Translations under genes and position numbers: made by a program
Part shown: in pieces, positions 18,624 to 29,009 of the stretch
Numbering within the stretch: position 1 is the stretch's first letter
Layout of the letters: every line of letters begins with the position of its first letter
Origin: Stenotrophomonas mori
GTDB taxonomy: Bacteria > Pseudomonadota > Gammaproteobacteria > Xanthomonadales > Xanthomonadaceae
Assembly (NCBI RefSeq): GCF_023556335.1
Contig: NZ_JAIKTS010000001.1
Span: 868,001-932,000, forward strand
DNA length: 64,000 nucleotides
Reading direction: 5' to 3'
The notes under the pieces: generated by a model
Told to the model about the DNA's origin: nothing
What the model saw: the letters and a program-made list of their open reading frames with translations, nothing else
The model's database searches: none

Positions 18624-19445
18624 ATGACGGCGATCCGGCCGGTTTTCTATGTGTCAGACGGTACCGGCATCACCGCCGAAACCGTGGGCCACAGCCTGTT
18701 GACCCAGTTCTCGGGCTTTAGCTTCGTGACCGATCGCCTGTCGTTCGTGGACGATACCGACAAGGCCCATGCGGCGGCGGAAAGCATCCGCGCCGCCGGC
18801 GAGCGCTACCGGATACGCCCGATCGTGATCAGTTCCTGCGTGGATTCGGGGCTGGCCAAGGTGCTCGAAGAGAGCGGGGCGCTGGTGCTGGACGTGTTCG
18901 AGCCGTTCATCGGCCTGCTGGAAAACGAACTGGGAGCCGCGCGCCACGCCAAGATCGGCCAGGCCCACGGCATGGTCGATTTCGAACGTTACCATCGCCG
19001 CATCAACGCGATGAACTTCGCGCTCAGCTACGACGACGGCATCGCGGTGAACTACGACGAGGCCGACGTGGTGCTGGTGGCGGTATCGCGCGCCGGCAAG
19101 ACCCCGACCTGCATCTACCTGGCCCTGCACTACGGCCTGCGCGCCGCCAACTACCCGCTGACCGAGGAGGACCTGGAGAGCGACCGGTTGCCGCCGCGCC
19201 TGCGCCCGTACCGCAACAAGCTGTTCGGCCTGACCATCGATCCGGAACGCCTGCAGCAGATCCGCCAGGAGCGGCGCCCCAATTCCCGCTACGCCAGCGC
19301 CGAGGTCTGCCGCCGCGAGGTGGCCGCCGCCGAGCTCATGTTCCGCATGGAGCGCATTCCCACGCTGAGCACCACCCACACCTCGATCGAGGAGATCTCC
19401 AGCAAGGTGCTCGGCACCCTGGGCCTGCAACGGGAGATGTTCTGA
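18624..19445 (+). CDS. ppsR: PEP synthase regulatory protein (bifunctional kinase/phosphorylase)
   Basis: A 273-aa DUF299 protein (PSRP) that phosphorylates and dephosphorylates PEP synthase on a threonine next to its catalytic histidine. The P-loop-like segment [12 protein letters not shown] and the start [22 protein letters not shown] are characteristic. The ATG is 12 nt after a CGAGGA ribosome site; in-frame sequence further upstream overlaps ppsA and is not family-like. The divergent arrangement with ppsA is the usual one. Confidence 0.96.
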   Translation: MTAIRPVFYVSDGTGITAETVGHSLLTQFSGFSFVTDRLSFVDDTDKAHAAAESIRAAGERYRIRPIVISSCVDSGLAKVLEESGALVLDVFEPFIGLLENELGAARHAKIGQAHGMVDFERYHRRINAMNFALSYDDGIAVNYDEADVVLVAVSRAGKTPTCIYLALHYGLRAANYPLTEEDLESDRLPPRLRPYRNKLFGLTIDPERLQQIRQERRPNSRYASAEVCRREVAAAELMFRMERIPTLSTTHTSIEEISSKVLGTLGLQREMF

Positions 19446-19494
19446 GCGCCCGGCCGCGCATCCCCGTGCCGGGCCGGGCGTGTACGATCACGGC

Positions 19495-20010
19495 ATGAAC
19501 CAGGCGCTTTCCCGCGTTGACCGCCTTCCCAAGCTCAGCCGTCTCGGCTGGCTGATGGGGCTGTACGCGGAGAACTACCGGCACCTGACCCGCCTGTTCG
19601 CACCTGAGCGCCTCGTCCACGGGCATTACGTATCGTCCATCGGCGACGGACTGGACCTGTGCCTGGACGTGATCGAGTGCCACCGCTACACCGTGGAACT
19701 GCGGATGACCTACGGCATCCGCGACCCGCTGACCGGCGAACCGGATCCCTCGGCCTACCTGCGCGTCTACCGCGACGCGCGGCAGGCCGAGAGCACACAC
19801 TGCTACGTCGGCCGGCGCTGGCAGGACGTGATGGGCATGTACCCCCCGGCCGCCGAACTGGTCAGCCACCGGCTGCGGATGAACACCTTCCTCGGCAAAT
19901 GGCTGGAGTACCTGGCCGAGCGCGGGCATGGCGTGGCCACCCTGCGGCGGGCGGCGGCCGAGCCCCACGCGCCGGCGGCCGCCTGCCGCATCGGCGCGGA
20001 TCGTCCATAA
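19495..20010 (+). CDS. DUF1249 family protein (YqiB-like)
   Basis: A 171-aa cytoplasmic protein with the family core: LGWLMGLYAENYRHL at the N-terminus, the central strand series around VIECHRYTVELRMTY and DPSAYLRVYRDA, and the C-terminal NTFLGKWLEYLAERGH. In many genomes DUF1249 sits beside a phosphodiesterase or Nudix gene; here a Nudix gene follows 30 bp downstream, probably in the same transcript. The function is unknown. The ATG giving MNQALSRV is preferred over a GTG five codons upstream. Confidence 0.88.
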   Translation: MNQALSRVDRLPKLSRLGWLMGLYAENYRHLTRLFAPERLVHGHYVSSIGDGLDLCLDVIECHRYTVELRMTYGIRDPLTGEPDPSAYLRVYRDARQAESTHCYVGRRWQDVMGMYPPAAELVSHRLRMNTFLGKWLEYLAERGHGVATLRRAAAEPHAPAAACRIGADRP

Positions 20011-20040
20011 TCGGCGGCTGATCCACCGCTGGACCCCGTA

Positions 20041-20529
20041 ATGCCGTATACCCCGATCGTGGCCACCCTGGGCTACGTGCTTTCGCCCGATCGTCGCCAG
20101 GTGCTGATGATCCACCGCAACACCCGTCCCGGCGACCACCACCTGGGCAAGTACAACGGCCTGGGCGGCAAGGTCGAGCCAAGCGAGGACGTGCTCGCCT
20201 GCATGCGCCGCGAAATCGCCGAGGAGGCGGGCATCGACTGCACCGATATGCGCCTGCGGGGCACCCTCAGCTGGCCGGGATTCGGCAAGCACGGCGAGGA
20301 CTGGTTCGGGTTCGTCTTCATCATCGACCGCTTCGAGGGCCGCCCGCACGGCGGCAACCACGAAGGGACGCTGGAGTGGGTCGATGTCGACAAGCTCGAC
20401 CGGTTGCCCATGTGGGAAGGCGACCGTCATTTCCTGCCGCTGGTGTTCGACGACGATCCGCGGCCGTTCCATGGCGTGATGCCCTACAAGGACGGCCAGA
20501 TGCAGTCCTGGGCATTCAGCCGGATGTAG
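20041..20529 (+). CDS. Nudix hydrolase, 8-oxo-dGTP diphosphatase type
   Basis: A 162-aa MutT-like hydrolase with a complete Nudix box: G..EP.ED..ACMRREI.EEAGI, starting at GGKVEP, with the metal-binding REIAEEAG helix. The NGLGGKVEP context and the later EWVDVDKLDRLPMWEGDR are typical of MTH1/YtkD-like enzymes that cleanse oxidised nucleotides. Substrate identity is inferred. It is likely co-transcribed with the DUF1249 gene. Confidence 0.88.
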   Translation: MPYTPIVATLGYVLSPDRRQVLMIHRNTRPGDHHLGKYNGLGGKVEPSEDVLACMRREIAEEAGIDCTDMRLRGTLSWPGFGKHGEDWFGFVFIIDRFEGRPHGGNHEGTLEWVDVDKLDRLPMWEGDRHFLPLVFDDDPRPFHGVMPYKDGQMQSWAFSRM

Positions 20530-20576
20530 CGCCGTCCCGGACCGCAGGACACATCGGAAATAAAACCCGGATGATA

Positions 20577-20605
20577 TTGACGGAACTATATACCCGGGTA
20601 ATAAT
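20577..20605 (+). promoter_or_regulatory. sigma70 promoter with operator palindrome for the DUF2239 gene
   Basis: A -35 TTGACG (20577-20582) and a -10 AATAAT (20600-20605) are separated by 17 bp. A perfect palindrome TACCCGGGTA (20591-20600) occupies the spacer, where a bound repressor would block RNA polymerase. The block is strikingly AT-rich for this genome, and the gene starts about 27 bp downstream of the -10. Confidence 0.65.
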
Positions 20606-20631
20606 CCGGCTTTCCTTCCCGGTGCCCGACC

Positions 20632-21246
20632 ATGCCCGCCACTCCATTGCCGCTCTACAGCCTTTTCCAGGGGCACCGCCATGTCGCCTGCGGTTCCCCC
20701 GAGGTCGTCGCCCTCGCACTGCGGCAGCTGCGCCAGGTATCGCCATCGCCGCCCGCGCTGGTGTTCGACAACACGTCCGGACGCACGCACGACTTCGACA
20801 CCCGCGGCAGCGAGGCCGAGGTACGGGCGCGGCTCGCCGCGCCACCGCCGCCCGAGCCGGCTCCAGGCCCAGCCGACCCGCCCGCGGCACGGGGCCGCGG
20901 ACGGCCCCGGTTGGGCGTGGTCGGTCGCGAAGTGACCCTCTTGCCGCGCCACTGGGCCTGGCTGGGCGAGCAGCCGGGGGGCGCATCGGTGGCATTGCGG
21001 CGACTGGTGGAGGCGGCCCGCCGCACCCAGCTCGACAAGGACCGCCGCCGCCGCGCGGCCGAGCGCGCCTATCACTTCCTGCAGACCCTCGCCGGTGATC
21101 TGCCGGGCTTCGAGGAGGCCCTCCGTGCGCTGTTCGCCGAAGATCACGCGCGCCTGGAGGCGCTGGCCGGCAACTGGCCGGCGGACGTGCGCACCCATGC
21201 GCTGCGCCTGGCCACCCCCGACGAGGACGACGCTTCCACCGGCTGA
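20632..21246 (+). CDS. DUF2239 family protein, possible ribbon-helix-helix regulator
   Basis: A 204-aa protein of unknown function. The N-terminal domain (residues about 5-70) has the family's FQGHRHVACGS and a TGR-like SGRTHDFDTRG. A proline-rich linker follows. Residues about 99-130 (REVTLLPRHW..L......ASVALRRLVEAAR) look like a ribbon-helix-helix DNA-binding fold: a VTLLP strand followed by two helices. A basic helix (DKDRRRRAAERA) comes next. It has its own promoter with an operator palindrome, consistent with autorepression. The DNA-binding role is inference. Confidence 0.8.
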   Translation: MPATPLPLYSLFQGHRHVACGSPEVVALALRQLRQVSPSPPALVFDNTSGRTHDFDTRGSEAEVRARLAAPPPPEPAPGPADPPAARGRGRPRLGVVGREVTLLPRHWAWLGEQPGGASVALRRLVEAARRTQLDKDRRRRAAERAYHFLQTLAGDLPGFEEALRALFAEDHARLEALAGNWPADVRTHALRLATPDEDDASTG

Positions 21247-21379
21247 CGCCCGGCAGCGGGCACCGCCTCGGTGGCCGGAGGCCAATGCCCGGCGCTCCCT
21301 GCCAGCGCCAGGGCAGGTCGACACCGTGCCGACGCAGGCTACGCTCTACTCTGCACCGTCCCCTGCATCGCGAGGCTCC

Positions 21380-21994
21380 ATGAAACGCCATTTCTCCATG
21401 CTGCGCGACTTCCAGCTCGCCGACTGGTTCACGCTGGTCAATGCGTTCTGCGGCACCGGCGCGGTCTTCGCCGCGATGCGTTTCCTGCAGGAGGGCGAGC
21501 GCGGCTTCCTGCTGTTCGGCATGGCGCTGATCCCGCTGGCGTTCGTGTTCGATGCGCTCGATGGCCGGGTCGCGCGCTGGCGGCAGTCCGCGTCCACCCT
21601 CGGGCGCGAACTGGATTCGCTGGCCGACGTGATCTCCTTCGGCGTCGCGCCCGCGGCGCTGGCCTACGCCTGCGGCATGCAGGGCGGGTGGGACTGGCTG
21701 GTCCTGAGCTACTTCGTCTGCTGCGGCGTCGGCCGCCTGGCGCGCTACAACGTCACCGCGGAGGCGATCGCCGGCGACGCCGACAAGGTGCCGTATTTCG
21801 AGGGCACGCCGATCCCGACCAGCCTGGCGCTGGTGGTCGTGCTCGCGGTGGCCGCGCACGTCGGCGCGATCGGCCCGGCGGTATGGGGCGGGGTTTGGCA
21901 ACTCGGGCCATGGCAGCTGCATCCGCTGGTGCTGCTGTTCGCGCTGTCCGGCTCGTTGATGATCAGCAAGACCCTGCGCATCCCCAAACCCTGA
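21380..21994 (+). CDS. pssA: CDP-diacylglycerol--serine O-phosphatidyltransferase
   Basis: A 204-aa integral membrane enzyme that makes phosphatidylserine, precursor of phosphatidylethanolamine. The CDP-alcohol phosphotransferase motif D-G-x2-A-R-x8-G-x3-D-x3-D is intact in DALDGRVARW ... LGRELDSLADV. Several hydrophobic helices follow. The ATG giving MKRHFSMLRDF is used. It is a type II (PssA) enzyme. About 55 bp separate it from phaE, so it may or may not share that transcript. Confidence 0.92.
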   Translation: MKRHFSMLRDFQLADWFTLVNAFCGTGAVFAAMRFLQEGERGFLLFGMALIPLAFVFDALDGRVARWRQSASTLGRELDSLADVISFGVAPAALAYACGMQGGWDWLVLSYFVCCGVGRLARYNVTAEAIAGDADKVPYFEGTPIPTSLALVVVLAVAAHVGAIGPAVWGGVWQLGPWQLHPLVLLFALSGSLMISKTLRIPKP

Positions 21995-22049
21995 CCGCGG
22001 TCCTGCGGCCGCGTTGCTATCATCGCCGTGGTACTGCGGGAGCATGAAG

Positions 22050-23078
22050 ATGGCGATGGCCGAGGACAATGACGGAACCGGGTTCGACGCCAGCCTGAAG
22101 CGCAGCTGGGACGCCTGGCTGCATGCGCTGGGCGAAGCCCCCGGCGCCACTGCGGACAACGGGTTCGACTGGCGCGAAGGCCTCACCCGGTGGGCCCAGC
22201 TGGTCGCCACCGACGCCCCCGCGCAGGCACAGCAGCTCGGGGCCCACCTGCAGCAGCAGGCGAGCGGTTGGCTCGGGGCGATGCAGCAGCTGGCGGCCAG
22301 GTTCGCCGGCCGCGACACCAGCGCCGCCGAGATCGCCGCGGCCTGGCGCGACAGCGTCGAAGGGCAGGGCGATGCGATGCTGCACTGGATGCTCGATGCC
22401 GCCCGCGGCGGCCTGGCCGGGCCGTCCTGGTGGGAGCATCCGCTGTTCCAGGGCCTGCGTGAGGGCATGGAGGGCGGCGACTGGCTGAAGGTCCCGGCGT
22501 TCGGGCCGGCGCGCGAGCACCAGGCGCGCTGGCAGGCACTGCTGCGCGCCCAGCGCGAGCACCGGCAGCACATGGACGCCTACGCCGGCGTGCTCCGCGG
22601 CGTACTGGACGATGCCTTCGTGCGCTTCGAGGCCAAGCTGGCCGAACACGAGGCGCCCGGCCGCCAGTTGACCGGGGCACGGGCCTTGTTCGACCTGTGG
22701 ATCGACGCCGCCGAAGACGCCTACGCCGCGGTCGCGCTGTCCGACCGCTTCCAGCGGCTCTACGCCGAGCTGGCCAACAGCCAGCTGCGGCTGCAGGCCG
22801 CCGCCCGCCAGGAGCTGGAGCGCGCCTGCGAGCAGTTGGGCATGCCGACCCGCACCGAGATGGATGCCGCGCACCGGCGCATCGCCGACCTGGAACGCTG
22901 GGTCCGGCGCATGGCCAACGCCTCGGCGGCGCCCCCGGTGGCCACCGCCGGGATGCCGGCCGATGCCCCCACCGCCACGCGCCGGCGCAGGGCCGCCCCG
23001 AAAGCAGGCGGGAGTGCGGCGAAGAAGACCGCGACGAAGAAGGCCACGGCCGCCCCGCGGCGCGGAGGCAAGGCATGA
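22050..23078 (+). CDS. phaE: class III poly(R)-hydroxyalkanoate synthase, PhaE subunit
   Basis: A 342-aa partner of PhaC in short-chain-length PHA synthesis. The sequence is Ala/Gln-rich and helical. It has the C-terminal PhaE signature GMPTRTEMDAAHRRIADLE, the helix that grips PhaC, and then a lysine/alanine-rich tail (residues about 310-342) resembling DNA- or granule-binding tails. The ATG at 22050 has a GGGAG site seven nt upstream; an ATG two codons earlier is too close to that site. Its stop overlaps the phaC start (ATGA). Confidence 0.92.
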   Translation: MAMAEDNDGTGFDASLKRSWDAWLHALGEAPGATADNGFDWREGLTRWAQLVATDAPAQAQQLGAHLQQQASGWLGAMQQLAARFAGRDTSAAEIAAAWRDSVEGQGDAMLHWMLDAARGGLAGPSWWEHPLFQGLREGMEGGDWLKVPAFGPAREHQARWQALLRAQREHRQHMDAYAGVLRGVLDDAFVRFEAKLAEHEAPGRQLTGARALFDLWIDAAEDAYAAVALSDRFQRLYAELANSQLRLQAAARQELERACEQLGMPTRTEMDAAHRRIADLERWVRRMANASAAPPVATAGMPADAPTATRRRRAAPKAGGSAAKKTATKKATAAPRRGGKA

Positions 23079-24139
23079 AGGGGCCGCTGGGCTTCGGCAT
23101 GGACGACCTGCTGCAGGAGACCCTGCAGCTGCAGCGCAAGCTGGCCGACGGACTGAAGCTGCTGCCGGCGGTGGAGGACGTCGAATACGGCGTCACCGAG
23201 CGCGAGGAGGTCTGGAGCGACGGCCGGGTCAAGCTCTACCGCTTCGTCGGCCCGCAGCCGCCATCGTCACGCCCGCCGCTGCTGATCGTCTATGCCCTGG
23301 TCAACCGTCCCTACATGGTGGACCTGCAGGACGGCCGCTCGCTGGTGCAGAAGTTGCTCGCGTCCGGACAGGACGTCTACGTGCTGGACTGGGGCTACCC
23401 CGACCGTTCGGAACGCTTCCTGGACCTGGCGGACTACCTGCTGCGCTATGTCGATGGCGCCGTCGACCACCTGCGCGCGGCGCATGGCGGGCCGCCCAGC
23501 CTGCTCGGCATCTGCCAGGGCGGCGTGTTCGCGCTGTGCTACGCCGCGCTGCGGCCGCACCAGGTGCGCAACCTGGTCACCATGGTCACGCCGGTGGACT
23601 TCCATACGCCGGATAACATGCTCTCGCACTGGGCGCGGCACGTGGACGTGGACCTGTTCGTCGACACCCTGGGCAATGTCCCGGCCGATCTGATGAACGC
23701 CAGCTACCTGATGCTCAAGCCTTTCCGGCTGAACGTGCAGAAGTACGTGGGGATGCTGGACATCCTCGACGACAGGCAGGCGCTGGAGGATTTCCTGCGC
23801 ATGGAGAAGTGGATCTTCGATTCGCCCGACCTGGCCGGCGAGGCCTTCCGCCAGTTCGTCAAGCAGTTCTACCAGGCCAACGGGCTGATGCACGGCAGTG
23901 TCTGCATCGGCGGCGAGGCCGTGGACCTCGCCCGGGTACGCATGCCGGTGCTCAACATCTATGCCGAGCAGGACCACTTGGTGCCGCCCGCGGCATCGCG
24001 GGCGATGCGCGACCGGCTGGGCACCGGCGACTACACCGAGCTGGGCTTCCGCGGCGGCCATATCGGGCTCTATGTCTCCGGCCGCGCCCAGCGCGAGGTG
24101 CCCCCGGCCATCCACGACTGGCTGGACGCACGGACATGA
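23075..24139 (+). CDS. phaC: class III poly(R)-hydroxyalkanoate synthase, PhaC subunit
   Basis: A 354-aa alpha/beta-hydrolase-fold polymerase that builds polyhydroxybutyrate from 3-hydroxybutyryl-CoA. The lipase-like box GICQGG gives nucleophile C147; D300 (AEQDHLVPP) and H329 (GGHIGLYVS) complete the triad. They sit two residues before the positions known for Allochromatium PhaC (149/302/331). The length of about 355 is class III, which requires PhaE. Translation is coupled to phaE by a 4-bp overlap, and the next gene overlaps its stop in the same way. No phaA, phaB or phasin gene is nearby. Confidence 0.96.
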   Translation: MKGPLGFGMDDLLQETLQLQRKLADGLKLLPAVEDVEYGVTEREEVWSDGRVKLYRFVGPQPPSSRPPLLIVYALVNRPYMVDLQDGRSLVQKLLASGQDVYVLDWGYPDRSERFLDLADYLLRYVDGAVDHLRAAHGGPPSLLGICQGGVFALCYAALRPHQVRNLVTMVTPVDFHTPDNMLSHWARHVDVDLFVDTLGNVPADLMNASYLMLKPFRLNVQKYVGMLDILDDRQALEDFLRMEKWIFDSPDLAGEAFRQFVKQFYQANGLMHGSVCIGGEAVDLARVRMPVLNIYAEQDHLVPPAASRAMRDRLGTGDYTELGFRGGHIGLYVSGRAQREVPPAIHDWLDART

Positions 24140-24504
24140 GCGCGGCCCGCGCCTGCCTGCTGGCGGCGTTGCTGGTGGCCGGCAGCGGCCAGGCGGCCAC
24201 GCCGCCGACGGCCACCGCGCAACGGGAGATCAACGGCCTGATGGAGGCGCTGGCGCACTCCGGTTGCCGCTTCCAGCGCAACGGACACTGGCACGAGGCC
24301 GGCGAGGCGCAGCGCCACCTGCAGCGCAAGTACGCCTATCTGCACAAGCGCGGCCTGGTCGACAGCGCGGAGCGGTTCATCGAGCGTGCGGCCTCGCACA
24401 GCAGCCGCAGCGGCAGCGCGTACCGGGTCGCGTGCCCGGGCCGTCCCGAGCAGGACGCGGCGCCCTGGTTCCGCCAGCACCTGGCGGAGCTGCGTGGCCG
24501 CTGA
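24136..24504 (+). CDS. DUF5329 family secreted protein
   Basis: A 122-aa protein with a cleavable signal peptide (residues 1-20, ending GSGQA). The compact domain has two conserved cysteines (in HSGCRFQRNG and YRVACPG) and a QRHLQRKYAYLHKRG helix. The family is called DUF5329; its role is unknown and it should be periplasmic. It overlaps the phaC stop by 4 bp, so it is translated with the PHA synthase, although a periplasmic location makes a direct role in cytoplasmic granules unlikely. Confidence 0.82.
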   Translation: MSAARACLLAALLVAGSGQAATPPTATAQREINGLMEALAHSGCRFQRNGHWHEAGEAQRHLQRKYAYLHKRGLVDSAERFIERAASHSSRSGSAYRVACPGRPEQDAAPWFRQHLAELRGR

Positions 24505-24958
24505 TCGGCCGCGGCAGGGGACGGCGCCGCGGCGCCTGGCCTGGCTGCTGGGCGCGCTCTGGACCCTGCCCAACACCGTGATCGGCCTGGCCGCGGGGCT
24601 TGCCGGGCTGCTGGCCGGCGCCCGCGCGCACTGCAGTCGCCGTGACCATGCCCTGGTGTTCCAACACTGGCCGTGGGGACCGGGCGGCGCGATCACCCTG
24701 GGCATGGTGATCCTGCACACGGGCCCGACCCTGGACACCGCCTGCGATACCTATGAACACCGGGCCGGCCGCTGCCGGCATCCGCGGATCCGCCTGGGTG
24801 ACCATGAGCGCGCGCACGTGTTCCAGTACATGGTGCTGGGGCCGTTGTTCCTGCCGGTCTACCTGCTCTGTGGCGGGGTCAGCGTGCGCAACCCGTTCGA
24901 GCGGGCGGCCGACCGCTACGCACTGCAGGGCCGTGGGTGGTGGCCCGGCAGGCCTTGA
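24494..24958 (+). CDS. membrane protein with HExxH motif, function unknown
   Basis: A 154-aa protein whose best start is the GTG at 24494, with a GGAG site a few nt upstream and an 11-bp overlap with the preceding gene. A hydrophobic segment lies at about 18-45. The sequence contains HERAH (104-108), fitting the zinc-binding HExxH of gluzincin metallopeptidases. Thirty residues on, ERAAD (136-140) fits the ExxxD third-ligand motif of M48-type peptidases. A membrane helix separates the two. It may be a small or degenerate membrane protease; this is inference from motifs only. It is the last gene of the phaE-phaC transcript. Confidence 0.7.
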   Translation: MAADRPRQGTAPRRLAWLLGALWTLPNTVIGLAAGLAGLLAGARAHCSRRDHALVFQHWPWGPGGAITLGMVILHTGPTLDTACDTYEHRAGRCRHPRIRLGDHERAHVFQYMVLGPLFLPVYLLCGGVSVRNPFERAADRYALQGRGWWPGRP

Positions 24959-25113
24959 CGGAATGCGCGACCAGGCACGCATCGCAGTACGAGCGTGACG
25001 GCCAGCGCATTACCGGCGGGCCGTCATGAATCGTCAACCTCCCTTGAACATCGCGATAACGCCCGCGCGCCTAAAGTGGAACCGTTACAGACGCAACAGG
25101 AGTACCGGTCACC

Positions 25114-25329
25114 ATGGCAGTGGTTCTTTATATCGGTGGCAGCAAGGACGGTAAGAAGGGTGTGGTTCCGTACGGTTTCAGCAAGACCCGCATGGATACC
25201 GACAAAGGCCCCGAGATCTACGTGGAACGCATGATGGACATCAGCGGCAAGGGCCGCATGCGGGTGATGGTGCTGGAGGATCTGCGCGAGGAGATCGCCG
25301 TCCAGCAGCTCAGCCGCCACCTGGGCTGA
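25114..25329 (+). CDS. small conserved hypothetical protein
   Basis: A 71-aa soluble protein: a short strand VLYIGGSKDGKKGVVPYG, then a charged middle and a C-terminal helix LREEIAVQQLSRHLG. No known domain is recognised, but codon use and an AGGAG ribosome site 10 nt before the ATG support translation. A 155-bp gap separates it from the PHA cluster and about 200 bp from tex, so it has its own promoter. Confidence 0.75.
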   Translation: MAVVLYIGGSKDGKKGVVPYGFSKTRMDTDKGPEIYVERMMDISGKGRMRVMVLEDLREEIAVQQLSRHLG

Positions 25330-25526
25330 GGCCCGCCCCTCCGCGCTCCGCCACGGCGCGGGGCCGGCGCAGGGGATTCCCGCCGCGCCGCCGGCATGAC
25401 AGGCGCCTGCATCGGCCAGGCTGGCGCCGGGCCGAAGCAACCCCGGACCCCGCTGTCAACGGCTTCCCCGTGCTGGAGCGCGCTGCCAGAATGCGGCCTC
25501 CCGAGTAGCGGCAGCCCCCGGATCCC

Positions 25527-27869
<2,343 letters not shown>

Positions 27870-28152
27870 CGCCCCGGCGTTCGCGGACCACGGCGGGGGC
27901 ATGACCGTCGCCGTGCCCGGTGGCCTGCCACAGCACAGTGGCGCAGTGGATGCACCGCGCCGCGCCTGGCGGCCCATGGCCGCGGCAAGCACCTATGCCC
28001 GCGCACCCAGGCGCTACCTGGACGGCGACGCCCTGCGCTGCGTGCAGGATGACGGTCCGGCGTAACCGGCCGGCGCCGGAGTCCCGGCCGTCAGGCGCCG
28101 GGGACGTCCACCGCCGTTCCCGGCCTGGTACCGGCCCGCGCTCGGCCCCGCA

Positions 28153-28812
28153 TCACTCCGCCGCGGGGGTTCCGCGCTCTTCCAGCATCGCCAGCACACC
28201 GACGATCAAGGCGTCCATGCCGGGGGCGAACTCCGCTTCGAGTTCGGCCAGTTCGCGGTCATCGCCAGGCGAGGGCCGGCCGGTGTCCACCGCCATCGCC
28301 GAATACAGGGCGTCCGCGCCCGCGAAGCAGTGGAACGCCAGGGTCGCGAGCAGCCAGCGCGCCTGCCCGGTCGACAGCCCGAACACCTCGGCCACATGCC
28401 GCTGGTGGGCACCGATCTTGTCGAGCATCGGCGCGGTGGCCGCCGAGCGCCGGAGCAGGTAGGGCGTCAGCCCGGGGTGCGCCTTCACCAGTGCCTGCGA
28501 AGCGGCGACGAAGCGCCGCAGGTAGCCCTCGAGCTCCCCGTCCTCCCCGCGCACCGCCAGGGGAGGGGCCCAGCGCTGGAAGATCGCCTCGGCCACCAGG
28601 TGCTTGAGCGCCTCCAGGTTCGGCACGTGGCGGTACAGGGCCACCGGGCTGACCCCGAGGGCACCGGCGACCCCGACAAACGTGAGGTTCGGCAGGCCCA
28701 GCGCGATGCCGGCCTCGGCGATGCGCTGCGGGGTGATGCGGCGGGGGCGTCCGCGGGCGGGGGGCGGCTGGCCAGCGTGCATGGGTCCTGTTCGTCTGTA
28801 GCGGGCGTCCAT
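28153..28812 (-). CDS. TetR/AcrR family transcriptional regulator
   Basis: A 219-aa repressor. The N-terminal helix-turn-helix (residues about 25-72; FVGVAGALGVSPVALYRHVPN) follows a basic GRPRR stretch, and the C-terminal domain is ligand-binding. It diverges from the siderophore-uptake operon, and a perfect inverted repeat lies 26 bp upstream of its start, so control of both itself and the operon is likely. The start at 28812 has an AAGGCGG site upstream; the ATG at 28782 is an alternative. The ligand is unknown. Confidence 0.85.
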   Translation of the reverse strand: MDARYRRTGPMHAGQPPPARGRPRRITPQRIAEAGIALGLPNLTFVGVAGALGVSPVALYRHVPNLEALKHLVAEAIFQRWAPPLAVRGEDGELEGYLRRFVAASQALVKAHPGLTPYLLRRSAATAPMLDKIGAHQRHVAEVFGLSTGQARWLLATLAFHCFAGADALYSAMAVDTGRPSPGDDRELAELEAEFAPGMDALIVGVLAMLEERGTPAAE

Positions 28813-28837
28813 CTAGCCGCCTTGTTGCCCTCGGGTC

Positions 28838-28864
28838 AATTAGTTTATAGTCCATCAACTAATT
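28838..28864. promoter_or_regulatory. TetR-type operator between the regulator and the siderophore operon
   Basis: AATTAGTT (28838-28845) and AACTAATT (28857-28864) form a perfect 8-bp inverted repeat with an 11-bp spacer. The spacer holds a TATA-rich -10 candidate for the leftward tetR. The site is AT-rich against a GC-rich background. Confidence 0.65.
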
Positions 28865-28871
28865 TGATTGT

Positions 28872-28886
28872 TGATTATCACTCTCA
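28872..28886 (+). promoter_or_regulatory. Fur-box-like site upstream of the siderophore operon
   Basis: TGATTATCACTCTCA matches the Fur 7-1-7 core (TGATAAT-N-ATTATCA) at 11 of 14 defined positions. It adjoins the TetR operator and precedes an iron-uptake operon, so iron repression by Fur is plausible. Confidence 0.5.
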
Positions 28887-29009
28887 TTAACGGCGCTGTT
28901 CCTGCCGTTCCGACCCCAGTCCCGCACGCCAGGCCCGATCCCGGTCCTCGCTGGTCCTGGCTGGGGAGCGGGGCGTCGCCAGGACCGCCCGTCTGCCCGA
29001 TACGACCGC

